Virus record (IMG/VR): IMGVR_UViG_3300035670_001479
Coordinates: 1 to 20,322 of that record
Length of the DNA: 20,322 bases
DNA from: a virus
Strand: one strand, 5' to 3'
Positions 12,393-18,954 of the stretch are shown here, in pieces. The position numbers and the translations under genes were made by a program. Positions within the stretch are counted from its first letter, which is position 1, and every line of letters starts with the position of its first letter. The notes under the pieces are model-generated. The model made no database searches. It had not been told where the DNA came from and was given only the letters and a program-made list of their open reading frames with translations.

Positions 12393-13010
12393 ATGAAACT
12401 GGAAGTAGGCAAGTATTACAAGAACCGGATGGGTGAGGTTTGCGGCCCTGTCAGGGAAAATCCTGAGGGTTCCTGTGAATATCCATTTAAGGCACCGTGT
12501 GGGGAGTCTATCCATGGTTTTACACAGGATGGCCATTGGTGTCACGGAGAAATCAGTAAAAAAGACCTCATCGAAGAATGCAACGCAGATGGCAGTGCGA
12601 TTAAGGATGGCGTCTGTCTTTCCGGAACCATTTGTAATGTAAAAACATACGACAAACCTTTGACTCCTGAACAAATTGATAAGAAAGAAAGCAACCGCGA
12701 GCTACTAGAACGGGCAATGAATGAGGAGCTAAGTGTTCTTTGTGTACCCACATCAGAGGTGCTCAAGGTTACCGCAATCGGAAAAAATATATGGGTAGAT
12801 AGCGATAGGGAGTGGCATCCAATAGAACAGATTGTCTGGAAAATCATTGAACCAGAAGTAGCCGCAGATGACTTGGCCGATGCGGCAGAGAGTGTCCTGC
12901 GCTACTGCCCAGCGTCAACACACGAATTGCAAGTCAGTTATTTAAGCGCGCTTATTGAGTTGCAGCATGTCGTTAAAAAATACCGTAAACAGCAAGGAGA
13001 TAAGCGATGA
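12393..13010 (+). CDS. Hypothetical phage protein with N-terminal aromatic/cysteine domain
   Basis: The 205-residue product has a strong AAGGAGAAG site. The first 60 residues (MKLEVGKYYKNRMGEVCGPV, then HGFTQDGHWCHGE) look like a compact beta domain found at the start of various small phage proteins of unknown function. The centre (ELSVLCVPTSEVLKVTAIGKNIWVD) is beta-rich, and the end is a helical segment (DDLADAAESVLRYCPASTHELQ). Six cysteines are spread out without a clear zinc pattern. It starts 10 bases after the helicase and its stop overlaps the next start (ATGA). Function unknown. Confidence 0.75.
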   Translation: MKLEVGKYYKNRMGEVCGPVRENPEGSCEYPFKAPCGESIHGFTQDGHWCHGEISKKDLIEECNADGSAIKDGVCLSGTICNVKTYDKPLTPEQIDKKESNRELLERAMNEELSVLCVPTSEVLKVTAIGKNIWVDSDREWHPIEQIVWKIIEPEVAADDLADAAESVLRYCPASTHELQVSYLSALIELQHVVKKYRKQQGDKR

Positions 13011-13171
13011 AAGAGCGCCCTATTAACCCAGAAGATATGCCGCTGTACAACAAGCGGCCTTACAAGAATACGATGGCTACCCTTGACGAGATTGAGGATG
13101 ATGCCGATAATGTGTATGAGGAACGCCGACAGGCAGCACTGGACGACATGATGGAGAAAGACCATGACTAA
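13007..13171 (+). CDS. 54-residue acidic hypothetical protein
   Basis: This ORF starts within the stop of the preceding gene (ATGA), with AAGGAG upstream, and ends inside the next gene's start. The product MKERPINPEDMPLYNKRPYK is followed by an acidic helix rich in Asp, Glu and Met (EIEDDADNVYEERRQAALDD). The two-sided overlaps support it as a real coupled gene. No domain is recognised and no function can be given. Confidence 0.7.
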   Translation: MKERPINPEDMPLYNKRPYKNTMATLDEIEDDADNVYEERRQAALDDMMEKDHD

Positions 13172-13340
13172 CGAAGAACTGCTGTATAAGCTGGCTGGTT
13201 TGATGTATGCTTATGACCAGCAGCAAGAGAAGGGCTACGATGTATGCCCTGTGCACGAGGTATATGAGTTGGTAGACAAGTGGTGGGAAGATGTGGTAGA
13301 CTATCCTTGTAATCCAGAAAGGGAGCAAAGCCATGAGTGA
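13164..13340 (+). CDS. 58-residue hypothetical protein
   Basis: This ORF starts eight bases before the previous stop, with GGAG upstream, and overlaps the ASCH gene start. The product MTNEELLYKLAGLMYAYDQQ continues as GYDVCPVHEVYELVDKWWED, an acidic, probably all-helical protein with a tryptophan pair. The chain of short overlapping genes here (13007-13838) is typical of densely packed phage operons. Function is unknown. Confidence 0.7.
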   Translation: MTNEELLYKLAGLMYAYDQQQEKGYDVCPVHEVYELVDKWWEDVVDYPCNPEREQSHE

Positions 13341-13647
13341 CCCACGCATTCTGCACCTGACACTGAAAAAGCAATGGTTCGACATGATAGCCAGCGGTGT
13401 AAAGCGCGAGGAATACCGCGAGCGGAAGCCGTACTGGAATAAGAGGCTTTCAAAGCATTATGACATTGTGCAATTCCGCAATGGATACCGGAAGGATTCG
13501 CCAACGATGCGCTTTGAGATTAAGGAAGTATTGACCAGCCTGGGCATTGTTGAATGGGGCGCACCTGTAGCAGAAATCGTCTACATCATCCGGCTTGGCA
13601 ATCGAACAGGCGCAAGACCTGGAGGGGAAGTGACATGGAACGATTGA
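13333..13647 (+). CDS. ASCH/PUA-like domain protein
   Basis: The 104-residue protein matches the short phage form of the ASCH fold, an RNA- or nucleotide-binding domain related to PUA. Its first strand-helix unit, ILHLTLKKQWFDMIASGVKREEYRERKPYW (residues 6-35), has the conserved 'W.D.I..G.K..E.R' pattern. YDIVQFRNGY and MRFEIKEV supply further strands. Some ASCH proteins act on modified nucleosides or RNA. The phage role is not established. The ATG overlaps the preceding stop; the stop overlaps the next gene by 13 bases. Confidence 0.75.
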   Translation: MSDPRILHLTLKKQWFDMIASGVKREEYRERKPYWNKRLSKHYDIVQFRNGYRKDSPTMRFEIKEVLTSLGIVEWGAPVAEIVYIIRLGNRTGARPGGEVTWND

Positions 13648-13838
13648 CAACAGAACAACTCGACCATTTGGCTAGGCTGATTAAGGCAGAGGTTTCGTTT
13701 TTCAACGGATGTCATGTAAACGACCCTACCATTAATAGTGCTTGTTTCAAAGCTGCCTGTAAGGTTCAAAATTATTTGGTTAGGAAGGCTAGTCGCGAAC
13801 AGTCTCGCAAGCGTAACAAGCTGCTGAGTGGCGAGTAA
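13635..13838 (+). CDS. 67-residue hypothetical protein
   Basis: The start is the ATG at 13635 with GGAGGGGAAG upstream; the frame is open upstream but only as antiparallel noise over the ASCH gene. The product is helical and basic at the C terminus (NYLVRKASREQSRKRNKLLSGE), with two cysteines (C42, C46) in SACFKAACKVQ. A nucleic-acid contact is conceivable. No family is recognised. It ends 15 bases before the next ORF, in the same frame. Confidence 0.7.
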   Translation: MERLTTEQLDHLARLIKAEVSFFNGCHVNDPTINSACFKAACKVQNYLVRKASREQSRKRNKLLSGE

Positions 13839-13853
13839 TAGGGCCGATGTTGT

Positions 13854-14123
13854 GTGGGCGATTTAACGCAGAGCCAAACCGCACTACTTGTTGAGCGTAT
13901 TGGTGAAGATGCTCTTAGGAACAGCGATGTTTCGCTACCCTACTGCCTGATGCTTGATTATGACAACGCCAAGGACGATATAACCGCCCTGCGTGAGCAG
14001 ATTGCCGCGTTAAGTGAAAGCCATGCAAGGCTGTTGGATGCTTTACAGAATATCATCGCGGCGGCGAAATGCACTGGTACGGGTGACAAGCCGCATAACC
14101 TTGGCATTTGCGTGGAGGAATGA
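13854..14123 (+). CDS. Hypothetical protein with a short coiled coil, GTG start
   Basis: The 89-residue product reads MGDLTQSQTALLVERIGEDA, then a helix (NAKDDITALREQIAALSESHARLLDALQNI, about residues 39-68) with heptad spacing, and a short cysteine-containing tail. Leu/Ala coiled coils of this sort end several small phage early proteins. The GTG is the first start after two stops in this frame; its ribosome site (AGGG, about ten bases away) is poor, so the start is uncertain. The stop lies inside the ribosome site of the next gene. Function is unknown. Confidence 0.55.
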   Translation: MGDLTQSQTALLVERIGEDALRNSDVSLPYCLMLDYDNAKDDITALREQIAALSESHARLLDALQNIIAAAKCTGTGDKPHNLGICVEE

Positions 14124-14125
14124 AG

Positions 14126-14527
14126 ATGAGTGAAACGAATCGAAATGACGATCCGCAACATGCGGTTGTTATGTGTGAGCACTGTAAAAAGCGCGGAAAA
14201 CCGTGGTATGGAAGTGATGCAAAATGTGCATTCACAGAAGAAGGGTTTGAGCAAAACTGGAATTGTGCGACAGTTAATATGATTCGAGATATTTGTTATG
14301 AAGGACAAGAGTTAAAATATGGAATCACTTATCAGTATTGTGATGATGATAAATACGCGACAATAAAAGTAGACCATATTGATATTGATGGAAGTCCTCT
14401 TGCTTTGTGGGTTTCATGGTACAAAAGTAGGGGAAACACACAGGCTATGTGGCTGCTATTTGACAAGCTGCCTCCAAGAATCCCAACGGAATCTGAATGC
14501 TTAGCTATTGTTGCTGCTTACACATAA
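14126..14527 (+). CDS. Hypothetical protein of a cassette-like unit (CxxC motif)
   Basis: The 133-residue product starts at the ATG with GGAGG seven bases upstream. It has CEHC near residue 17 and three further cysteines, suggesting a small zinc site, then a beta-rich middle (YATIKVDHIDIDGSPLALWVSWY) and a C-terminal helix (ESECLAIVAAYT). Codon use is AT-richer than in flanking genes (many GAT, AAA, AAT, TAT), a sign of a different origin. Its stop codon TAA is also the first three bases of the attC-like element. It sits between small early-type genes and the polymerase. Confidence 0.75.
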   Translation: MSETNRNDDPQHAVVMCEHCKKRGKPWYGSDAKCAFTEEGFEQNWNCATVNMIRDICYEGQELKYGITYQYCDDDKYATIKVDHIDIDGSPLALWVSWYKSRGNTQAMWLLFDKLPPRIPTESECLAIVAAYT

Positions 14528-14572
14528 CAAAACCGCACAGCGGCGCTCGCGTCCGCTGCTGCAAGGTGTTAA
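14525..14572 (+). repeat. attC-like element, copy 1
   Basis: This 48-base element begins TAACAAAACCGCACAGCGG and ends TGCAAGGTGTTAA. TAAC/GTTA would form the outer pair. GCACAGCGG pairs with CCGCTGCTGC leaving one extra base out, and a CG-rich loop lies between. This order (outer core, unpaired spacer, inner stem with an extrahelical base, loop) is that of integron attC sites. It starts on the stop codon of the 133-residue gene, and its last bases form part of the next gene's AAGGAG ribosome site. Confidence 0.65.
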
Positions 14573-14582
14573 GGAGAGAGTT

Positions 14583-14747
14583 ATGTTCTGGGGTTCAGTA
14601 AAGCTGCACGACGGCAACCGCATAGAGTGGGTGCCAAACTACCTGCTGGAGATGACCCCGGAGCAGCAGTTCAAGAGCAATCTTGACGCCGGACACTTCG
14701 ATGGTTACGAGTTAGTGGGGCGTTATAAGAGGCCGCAGGAGGCATAA
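14583..14747 (+). CDS. 54-residue hypothetical protein before the polymerase
   Basis: The start is the ATG with AAGGAGAG six bases upstream; the longer open frame runs through the attC-like element and is not protein-like there. The product MFWGSVKLHDGNRIEWVPNY followed by LLEMTPEQQFKSNLDAGHFDGYELVGRYKRPQ looks like a small folded alpha/beta protein. Its stop overlaps the polymerase start (TAATG), so translation of the two is coupled. Function is not known. Confidence 0.7.
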   Translation: MFWGSVKLHDGNRIEWVPNYLLEMTPEQQFKSNLDAGHFDGYELVGRYKRPQEA

Positions 14748-15940
14748 TGAAGTACATTGTGTTTGATACCGAAACCACTATCCGCAATCGTGGTGACGAG
14801 GCAGTAGGAGACAACCAAGGCAGCCCTTACCACCACGCCAACCGTGCTTGGTTATTCGGCTGGAAGTCTGACCAATGCAAGCGTGTTAATGTTGTCCGCC
14901 ATAAAGACGGCTTTGACAAGGCATGGTTTCGTGATGCAAGCTGGTTAGTAGGGCAGAACATACGCTTCGACTTGGCTTACCTGCGTAAGCACTACCCCAT
15001 TGAGTACGAGCTGTGGCTGCAAGGTGGAGGCAGGATTTGGGATACGCAGACAGTTGAATACCTGATTACAAGCCAGCAGACCAAGATGGTTAGCTTGGAT
15101 AAGCTGGCAGAGAAGTACGGTGGCACACTGAAGGACGACCGTGTTAAGGAATACTGGCAGGCAGGTATTGATACACCTGATATTCCTGATGAAGTGCTTG
15201 TACCGTATCTTGAGCAGGATGTTCTGAATACTGAAAAGGTATTCCTTGCCCAAGCCAAGCAGGTGCGCGAGTTAGGTATGACAAAGCTGGTACTTAGCCA
15301 GATGGATGCAATGCTTGCCACAGCAGAGATGCAGTGGAACGGGATGCGCTTTGACAAGGAGAAGGCACTGGCAGAAGCAAGTATCCTACGGGATACAGCG
15401 GCAGGCTTACGCGCAAAGCTGACAGAAGCTATGACCGTATATCACCCACACATCCAAGACCCAAACCCCATGAGCAACGAGCAGATTAGCCTAGTGCTGT
15501 TTGGGGGTGTAGTGTTCATTGATGAGCAGCTACCAGTGCTGGAGAATGGTGAGCCAGTACGGTACAAGTCCGGGGCAAGGAAGGATGAGATTAAGACCAA
15601 AAAGCAGGCAGTGCCTTATGGTGCAGCAGGATTTGGTATCAAGACCAAGGAAGAAAACGCTACCACCAAGAAAGGTATTTATCAGGTAGGCGACAACATC
15701 CTGAACGACATTATCAAGGCCCACAAGGGCAAGCCTGTAGCAGAGTTCTGTATGGATGTGCTACAGCTACGGGCAATCGAGAAGGACTTGACTACCTACT
15801 TCATTGGCCTGTCTGACCTTACTTGGCATGATGGTTACATTCGTGGTGAACATAATCATTGTGTGACTGTCACAGGTAGGTTGAGTAGCAGCAAGCCCAA
15901 CATGATGAACATATCAAACAAGGTTAGAGAAAATGCCTAG
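14747..15940 (+). CDS. DNA polymerase, N-terminal part: 3'-5' exonuclease and thumb
   Basis: The 397-residue half of a family A polymerase has the full proofreading domain: Exo I VFDTETT (D7, E9), Exo II GQNIRFDLAYL (N71, D75) and Exo III YLEQDVLNT (Y154, D158). The thumb-type region follows, up to TGRLSSSKPNMMNI (about residues 376-389), the template-contacting motif. It then stops after SNKVRENA, before motif A. An intact enzyme would continue into the catalytic palm, which lies about 280 bases downstream as a separate gene. The stop overlaps the start of the helix-turn-helix ORF (ATGCCTAG). Two-piece polymerases are known in other phages and can reassemble as two polypeptides. Confidence 0.93.
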   Translation: MKYIVFDTETTIRNRGDEAVGDNQGSPYHHANRAWLFGWKSDQCKRVNVVRHKDGFDKAWFRDASWLVGQNIRFDLAYLRKHYPIEYELWLQGGGRIWDTQTVEYLITSQQTKMVSLDKLAEKYGGTLKDDRVKEYWQAGIDTPDIPDEVLVPYLEQDVLNTEKVFLAQAKQVRELGMTKLVLSQMDAMLATAEMQWNGMRFDKEKALAEASILRDTAAGLRAKLTEAMTVYHPHIQDPNPMSNEQISLVLFGGVVFIDEQLPVLENGEPVRYKSGARKDEIKTKKQAVPYGAAGFGIKTKEENATTKKGIYQVGDNILNDIIKAHKGKPVAEFCMDVLQLRAIEKDLTTYFIGLSDLTWHDGYIRGEHNHCVTVTGRLSSSKPNMMNISNKVRENA

Positions 15941-16148
15941 AAAAGTAATAGTAGACTACCATACAATACAAGACTTGTATGAGAACACATCATTGACGCA
16001 GGCAGACATAGCAAAGAAAGTTGGCTGTAGGGCTAGTGTTGTCTCTAACTGGGCATCAAAAAGATACTCTTCATCAGCAAGGAAGGCTAGAAAAGTGGAG
16101 GTGGTTTGTCTTGCTGTCCGACTACAAGAAACTTGTACGACAGTATGA
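15933..16148 (+). CDS. Helix-turn-helix protein inside the split polymerase
   Basis: The 71-residue ORF starts inside the stop region of the first polymerase part. Residues 10-45 form a clear helix-turn-helix: IQDLYENTSLTQADIAKKVG, then CRASVVSNWASKRY as the recognition helix. After ARKARKVEVV the residues stop looking protein-like, and a protein-like continuation is open in the +1 frame (see the next entry). The true product may therefore be longer in an intact form. DNA-binding domains of this type are found in the specificity parts of homing endonucleases and in small repressors; no nuclease motif is present. Confidence 0.65.
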   Translation: MPRKVIVDYHTIQDLYENTSLTQADIAKKVGCRASVVSNWASKRYSSSARKARKVEVVCLAVRLQETCTTV

Positions 16149-16221
16149 GGAATTATGTAGTGAATACGACTTGTTACACATGGAAGCAGAAGAACTCCGT
16201 ACAGAGTGTAAGGAGCATTGA
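16021..16221 (+). CDS. Second ORF of the polymerase insert, coiled-coil-like end
   Basis: In the +1 frame relative to the helix-turn-helix ORF, residues LSDYKKLVRQYEELCSEYDL and LHMEAEELRTECKEH form an amphipathic helix. It ends in TGATG, where the stop overlaps the start of the second polymerase part, so ribosomes must probably arrive there. The true start is unclear (TTG at 16021 or an internal start). It is either a separate small gene or the displaced C terminus of the helix-turn-helix protein after a frameshift. Confidence 0.4.
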   Translation: MAVGLVLSLTGHQKDTLHQQGRLEKWRWFVLLSDYKKLVRQYEELCSEYDLLHMEAEELRTECKEH

Positions 16222-17093
16222 TGAACATTAAGGAATGTTTCACAAGCCGCTTTGAAGGGGGATACCTGATTGAAGCCGACTTCAGCCAGCTAGAAGTCGT
16301 TGGCCTTGCGATCCTTACGGGCGACAAGCAGCTAATGGAGGACATCAGGGAAGGTAGGGACATGCACTGCATCAGTGCCAGCTTCCTTAGCGGGGAGAAG
16401 TATGAGGACATCTACACCAAGTACAAAGCAGGTGATGCAAAATATGCAACACTTCGCAAGAGTGCCAAGCAGCCTAGCTTCCAGCTTCAGTATGGTAGTG
16501 GTGCAAAGAGTATGTCTGACTCATGCAAGCTGCCCCTAAAGACCTGTCAGGAGTTTATAGACAACTACTACACCCGCTACAGTGGGGTTAAGCAGTGGCA
16601 GGAGGATATTGCCAATACCGTAGAGAACGGGCGCAAGCCTTCCGGTAGGCATACTAAAGGTGGCTTTCCTGCTGGCGAAAGCACGATTGTAACGGCAACA
16701 GGGCGTAGGTATACCTTCATGGAATACGATGCCCCCATGTTCATGCACCGTAAAGGGACTATGACCAGCTTCAGCCCTACGGAAATCAAGAATTATCCCG
16801 TACAGGGCTTCGCTACAGGGGACATAGTACCCCACATGCTGGGGGTAATCTATCGTGAGTTACTTGGTAGCCGCATCCACAAGGACTGCCTGATGGTCAA
16901 TACCATCCACGATAGCGTCCTGTTTGATTGTAAGGCAGAAGTACTTGCCGAAGCCTGTAAAATGATTTACACTATTATGTGTAACACCAGCGAGACTATT
17001 GCAGAGTTCTTTAATATCAATATACCCCTGCCTTTGAAGTGTAGTATTGAGGTTGGGTATACTTGGTATGAAATGGACAAGTATGTTATATAA
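16221..17093 (+). CDS. DNA polymerase, C-terminal part: catalytic palm and fingers
   Basis: The 290-residue half carries the polymerase active site of family A. Motif A is EADFSQLE (catalytic D20). Motif B on the O helix is RKSAKQPSFQLQYGSG with R79, K83, F87 and Y91 at the spacing of R754, K758, F762 and Y766 in E. coli Pol I. NYPVQGFATGD (191-201) is the Q-helix region, and motif C is NTIHDSVLFD (H230, D231), with Ser where most relatives have Glu. The start ATG has AAGGAG five bases upstream and overlaps the preceding stop. It must pair with the N-terminal part to give a working enzyme. The C terminus (DKYVI) is followed at once by the second cassette-like unit. Confidence 0.93.
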   Translation: MNIKECFTSRFEGGYLIEADFSQLEVVGLAILTGDKQLMEDIREGRDMHCISASFLSGEKYEDIYTKYKAGDAKYATLRKSAKQPSFQLQYGSGAKSMSDSCKLPLKTCQEFIDNYYTRYSGVKQWQEDIANTVENGRKPSGRHTKGGFPAGESTIVTATGRRYTFMEYDAPMFMHRKGTMTSFSPTEIKNYPVQGFATGDIVPHMLGVIYRELLGSRIHKDCLMVNTIHDSVLFDCKAEVLAEACKMIYTIMCNTSETIAEFFNINIPLPLKCSIEVGYTWYEMDKYVI

Positions 17094-17122
17094 CTTCTTT
17101 GTAACAAGTGGATGGGTACATA

Positions 17123-17353
17123 ATGACGAGAAAAAAAGACGAGATGTATAAAGAGCCTGACTTTTATGATGTAATAAAAGAGCTTCCTGACGATGAGACC
17201 TTTGTGATTGGCCAAAGTTACGAAGAATATGCTGCAACCACTCTCGCTTGTAAGAAGTGTGGCAATACGGCTTTTCGTGTCGGTCAAGGCTCATATTTTA
17301 CAGCCATTAAATGTACTGAATGTGACTGGCAGTTGTGCATACATGAAGGCTAA
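17123..17353 (+). CDS. Zinc-ribbon-like protein of the second cassette-like unit
   Basis: The 76-residue product has an acidic N-terminal half (KEPDFYDVIKELPDDETFVI) and a C-terminal zinc-ribbon pattern: CKKC (residues 43-46) and CTEC (64-67), separated by beta sequence (GNTAFRVGQGSYFTAIK). The start shown is the ATG after a weak GTGGATGGG; a GTG 15 bases upstream is possible. Its TAA stop is the beginning of the second attC-like element. Its codon use (GAT, GAG, AAA) differs from the tight polymerase genes around it. A DNA- or RNA-binding adaptor is likely; no specific function can be named. Confidence 0.72.
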   Translation: MTRKKDEMYKEPDFYDVIKELPDDETFVIGQSYEEYAATTLACKKCGNTAFRVGQGSYFTAIKCTECDWQLCIHEG

Positions 17354-17399
17354 CAAAACCGCACAGCGGCGCATCGCGTCCGTTGGTGCAAGGTGTTAA
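17351..17399 (+). repeat. attC-like element, copy 2
   Basis: This 49-base element matches copy 1 except for one inserted base in the loop and two substitutions. It starts with the stop codon of the zinc-ribbon gene. The substitutions keep the fold: C to T keeps a wobble pair in AGCGG/CCGTT, and C to G makes GCAC/GTGC fully paired, leaving one extrahelical G. It lies between the polymerase/zinc-ribbon genes and the SSB promoter. Confidence 0.65.
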
Positions 17400-17404
17400 A
17401 GTAG

Positions 17405-17434
17405 TTGCAAAGCGGTGTAGTAGTATGGTACAAT
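17405..17434 (+). promoter_or_regulatory. Sigma-70-like promoter before the SSB gene
   Basis: TTGCAA (17405-17410) and TACAAT (17429-17434) are 18 bases apart, 30 bases before the SSB start. The -35 box resembles that of the early promoter (TTGCAT). It sits immediately after the second attC-like element, so SSB and downstream genes can be expressed independently of the interrupted polymerase region. Confidence 0.55.
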
Positions 17435-17463
17435 AGTTATAGTATTTGAAAAGGAGAATACTT

Positions 17464-17934
17464 ATGCAAACAGTAACAGGTAAAGTCGAGTCCATGCGTC
17501 AAGACCGCAAGGGCATTAAAGTGAACGGCGAGTGGTACGCAGCATTCGCTTCCAGCCAGTTGAAGGGTATCGAGTGGAAGGATGAAGTAACCTTCCAAGT
17601 AGCCACGACCGAGAAGAACGGCAAAACCTACAAGAACATCAAGGGTGATGTTGAGAAAGCTGGTGGCGGTTCCTCTACCACTGCTCCTTCTGCAAGTCCT
17701 GCTGTAATGGCCGCAGCCGCCGTATGGCCGCAGCCTGTAGATGCCCGTAGCCGCAGTATCATTCGCCAGAACAGCATGAGCAACGCTGTGAAGTATGCCG
17801 CAGCATTCATGCAGGATGGTGGCGCATCCCCTGACGATGTAGTAGCCGTTGCCCGTGTATTCGAGGCGTACTGCACCGGTGAGAGCGATAGCCGTGATGA
17901 CCAGCCTTTCACTGATGATGAAATGAACTTCTGA
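17464..17934 (+). CDS. Probable single-stranded DNA-binding protein
   Basis: The 156-residue product begins with a short OB-fold-like beta domain (VTGKVESMRQDRKGIKVNGEWYAAF, then VTFQVATTEKNGKTYKNI). A flexible Gly/Ser/Thr/Pro/Ala linker comes next (about residues 65-90), then a helical part and an acidic tail ending DDQPFTDDEMNF. An acidic C terminus closing with an aromatic residue is the signature of phage and bacterial SSBs, which use it to recruit polymerase and other replication proteins. The ATG has AAAAGGAG upstream. It follows its own promoter and precedes the exonuclease. The OB fold is inferred from pattern, not proven. Confidence 0.75.
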   Translation: MQTVTGKVESMRQDRKGIKVNGEWYAAFASSQLKGIEWKDEVTFQVATTEKNGKTYKNIKGDVEKAGGGSSTTAPSASPAVMAAAAVWPQPVDARSRSIIRQNSMSNAVKYAAAFMQDGGASPDDVVAVARVFEAYCTGESDSRDDQPFTDDEMNF

Positions 17935-17976
17935 TTTAGTTTAGCACAAGGATGTGCTTCCCTATTGGAGAATACG

Positions 17977-18954
17977 ATGCCCCTCACAGACAAAGACCTA
18001 CTGATTGATGCAGACCGCATTGTTTACGCGGTAGGCTTTGCCTGCCAGAAAACAGTGTACACCTTGGGTAGCCTGCACTTCAACACCAAGACCGAGGTGA
18101 AGGAGTACATGGAGGCCAACCCAGAGCTGGTTGCAGAAATGTTCGGGCAAGAGCTTGTGTTGGAGCCTGTTGCCAACTGCCTGCATAGTGTCAAGCTGAT
18201 GCTGGATGCTATTGTCCGTATCACTACTGGTAAGTACCACATCTTTTTGGGAGGCAAGGGTAACTTCCGGCTGAAGATTGACCCGCAATACAAGGCCAAC
18301 CGTATTGATAGCCCAAAGCCAGTCTACTACCAAGACATCCGCGACTATATGGTGAAGTTCTGGGGAGCAGAGATTGTGGAAGGTATGGAGGCAGACGATA
18401 TTGTAGCCATGCTGCAAACCGAGGATACGGTTATTGTGTCTGGTGACAAGGATTTGTTGCAGGTTCCCGGCTACCACTACAACCCACAAAAGCCTGATTT
18501 AGGTGTATACAAGGTAGGCGTGGCCGAGTCAGCCCGTAACTTCTACACACAGATGCTTGCAGGGGATGCTACGGATAACATCAAGGGGCTTGGTGCCGTA
18601 CCAGAGGAGATTATTCAGGAATATGAACTGCATCACAGTAGCCGTAAAGGCTGTGGTCTAGTCTCTGCATCAAGGCTTCTGGAAAATTGTATGACAGCAG
18701 CCGAGATGCACCAGAGGGTGCTGGATGTATACACGGTTAAACATGGTGGCGATAATGAAAAAGCATTTGCAGACTTTCTTCAACAAGGAAAACTTCTCTG
18801 GTTGTGTCGGTCTCTGGAACCGGAGACAGGTGCTCCTGAACAGTGGGACGGCATGGTGCATCCGTCTTATATCGAGGCTGATACAGGAAGTTGTGATTTG
18901 TGTAGTGCTGATAATGGTGGGGTTTGCATGGGGGGCTTATTGGCAAGTGTATGA
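17977..18954 (+). CDS. 5'-3' exonuclease of the T7 gp6 / FEN type
   Basis: The 325-residue flap nuclease removes primers and degrades DNA from 5' ends. Motifs in order are LLIDADRIVYAVGF (D11), FLGGKGNFRLKIDPQYKANR (about residues 88-107, the basic arch region), EGMEADDIVAML (two metal-binding Asp), TVIVSGDKDLLQVPG and LAGDATDNIKGLGAV (the DxTDNxxG helix-hairpin motif). The ATG at 17977 has GGAG six bases upstream. The last about 20 codons (CDLCSADNGGVCMGG) look poorly conserved and overlap the next small gene in another frame. It lies between SSB and the reductase and completes the replication set. Confidence 0.93.
   Translation: MPLTDKDLLIDADRIVYAVGFACQKTVYTLGSLHFNTKTEVKEYMEANPELVAEMFGQELVLEPVANCLHSVKLMLDAIVRITTGKYHIFLGGKGNFRLKIDPQYKANRIDSPKPVYYQDIRDYMVKFWGAEIVEGMEADDIVAMLQTEDTVIVSGDKDLLQVPGYHYNPQKPDLGVYKVGVAESARNFYTQMLAGDATDNIKGLGAVPEEIIQEYELHHSSRKGCGLVSASRLLENCMTAAEMHQRVLDVYTVKHGGDNEKAFADFLQQGKLLWLCRSLEPETGAPEQWDGMVHPSYIEADTGSCDLCSADNGGVCMGGLLASV

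Larger units (their letters stand above)
15903..16228. repeat. 10-base direct repeats flanking the polymerase insert
   Basis: TGATGAACAT occurs at 15903-15912 and again at 16219-16228, in the same codon phase of the two polymerase parts. Recombination between them would remove 316 bases and fuse the parts in frame as NMMNIKECFTSRFEGG. They may mark how the insert entered or could leave. Confidence 0.6.

Noticed and set aside
15927-16220. Group I intron splitting the polymerase
   Set aside because: The insert is fully occupied by overlapping ORFs, and the downstream part has its own ribosome site and start. No clear P/Q/R/S core was recognised, though RNA evidence would settle it.
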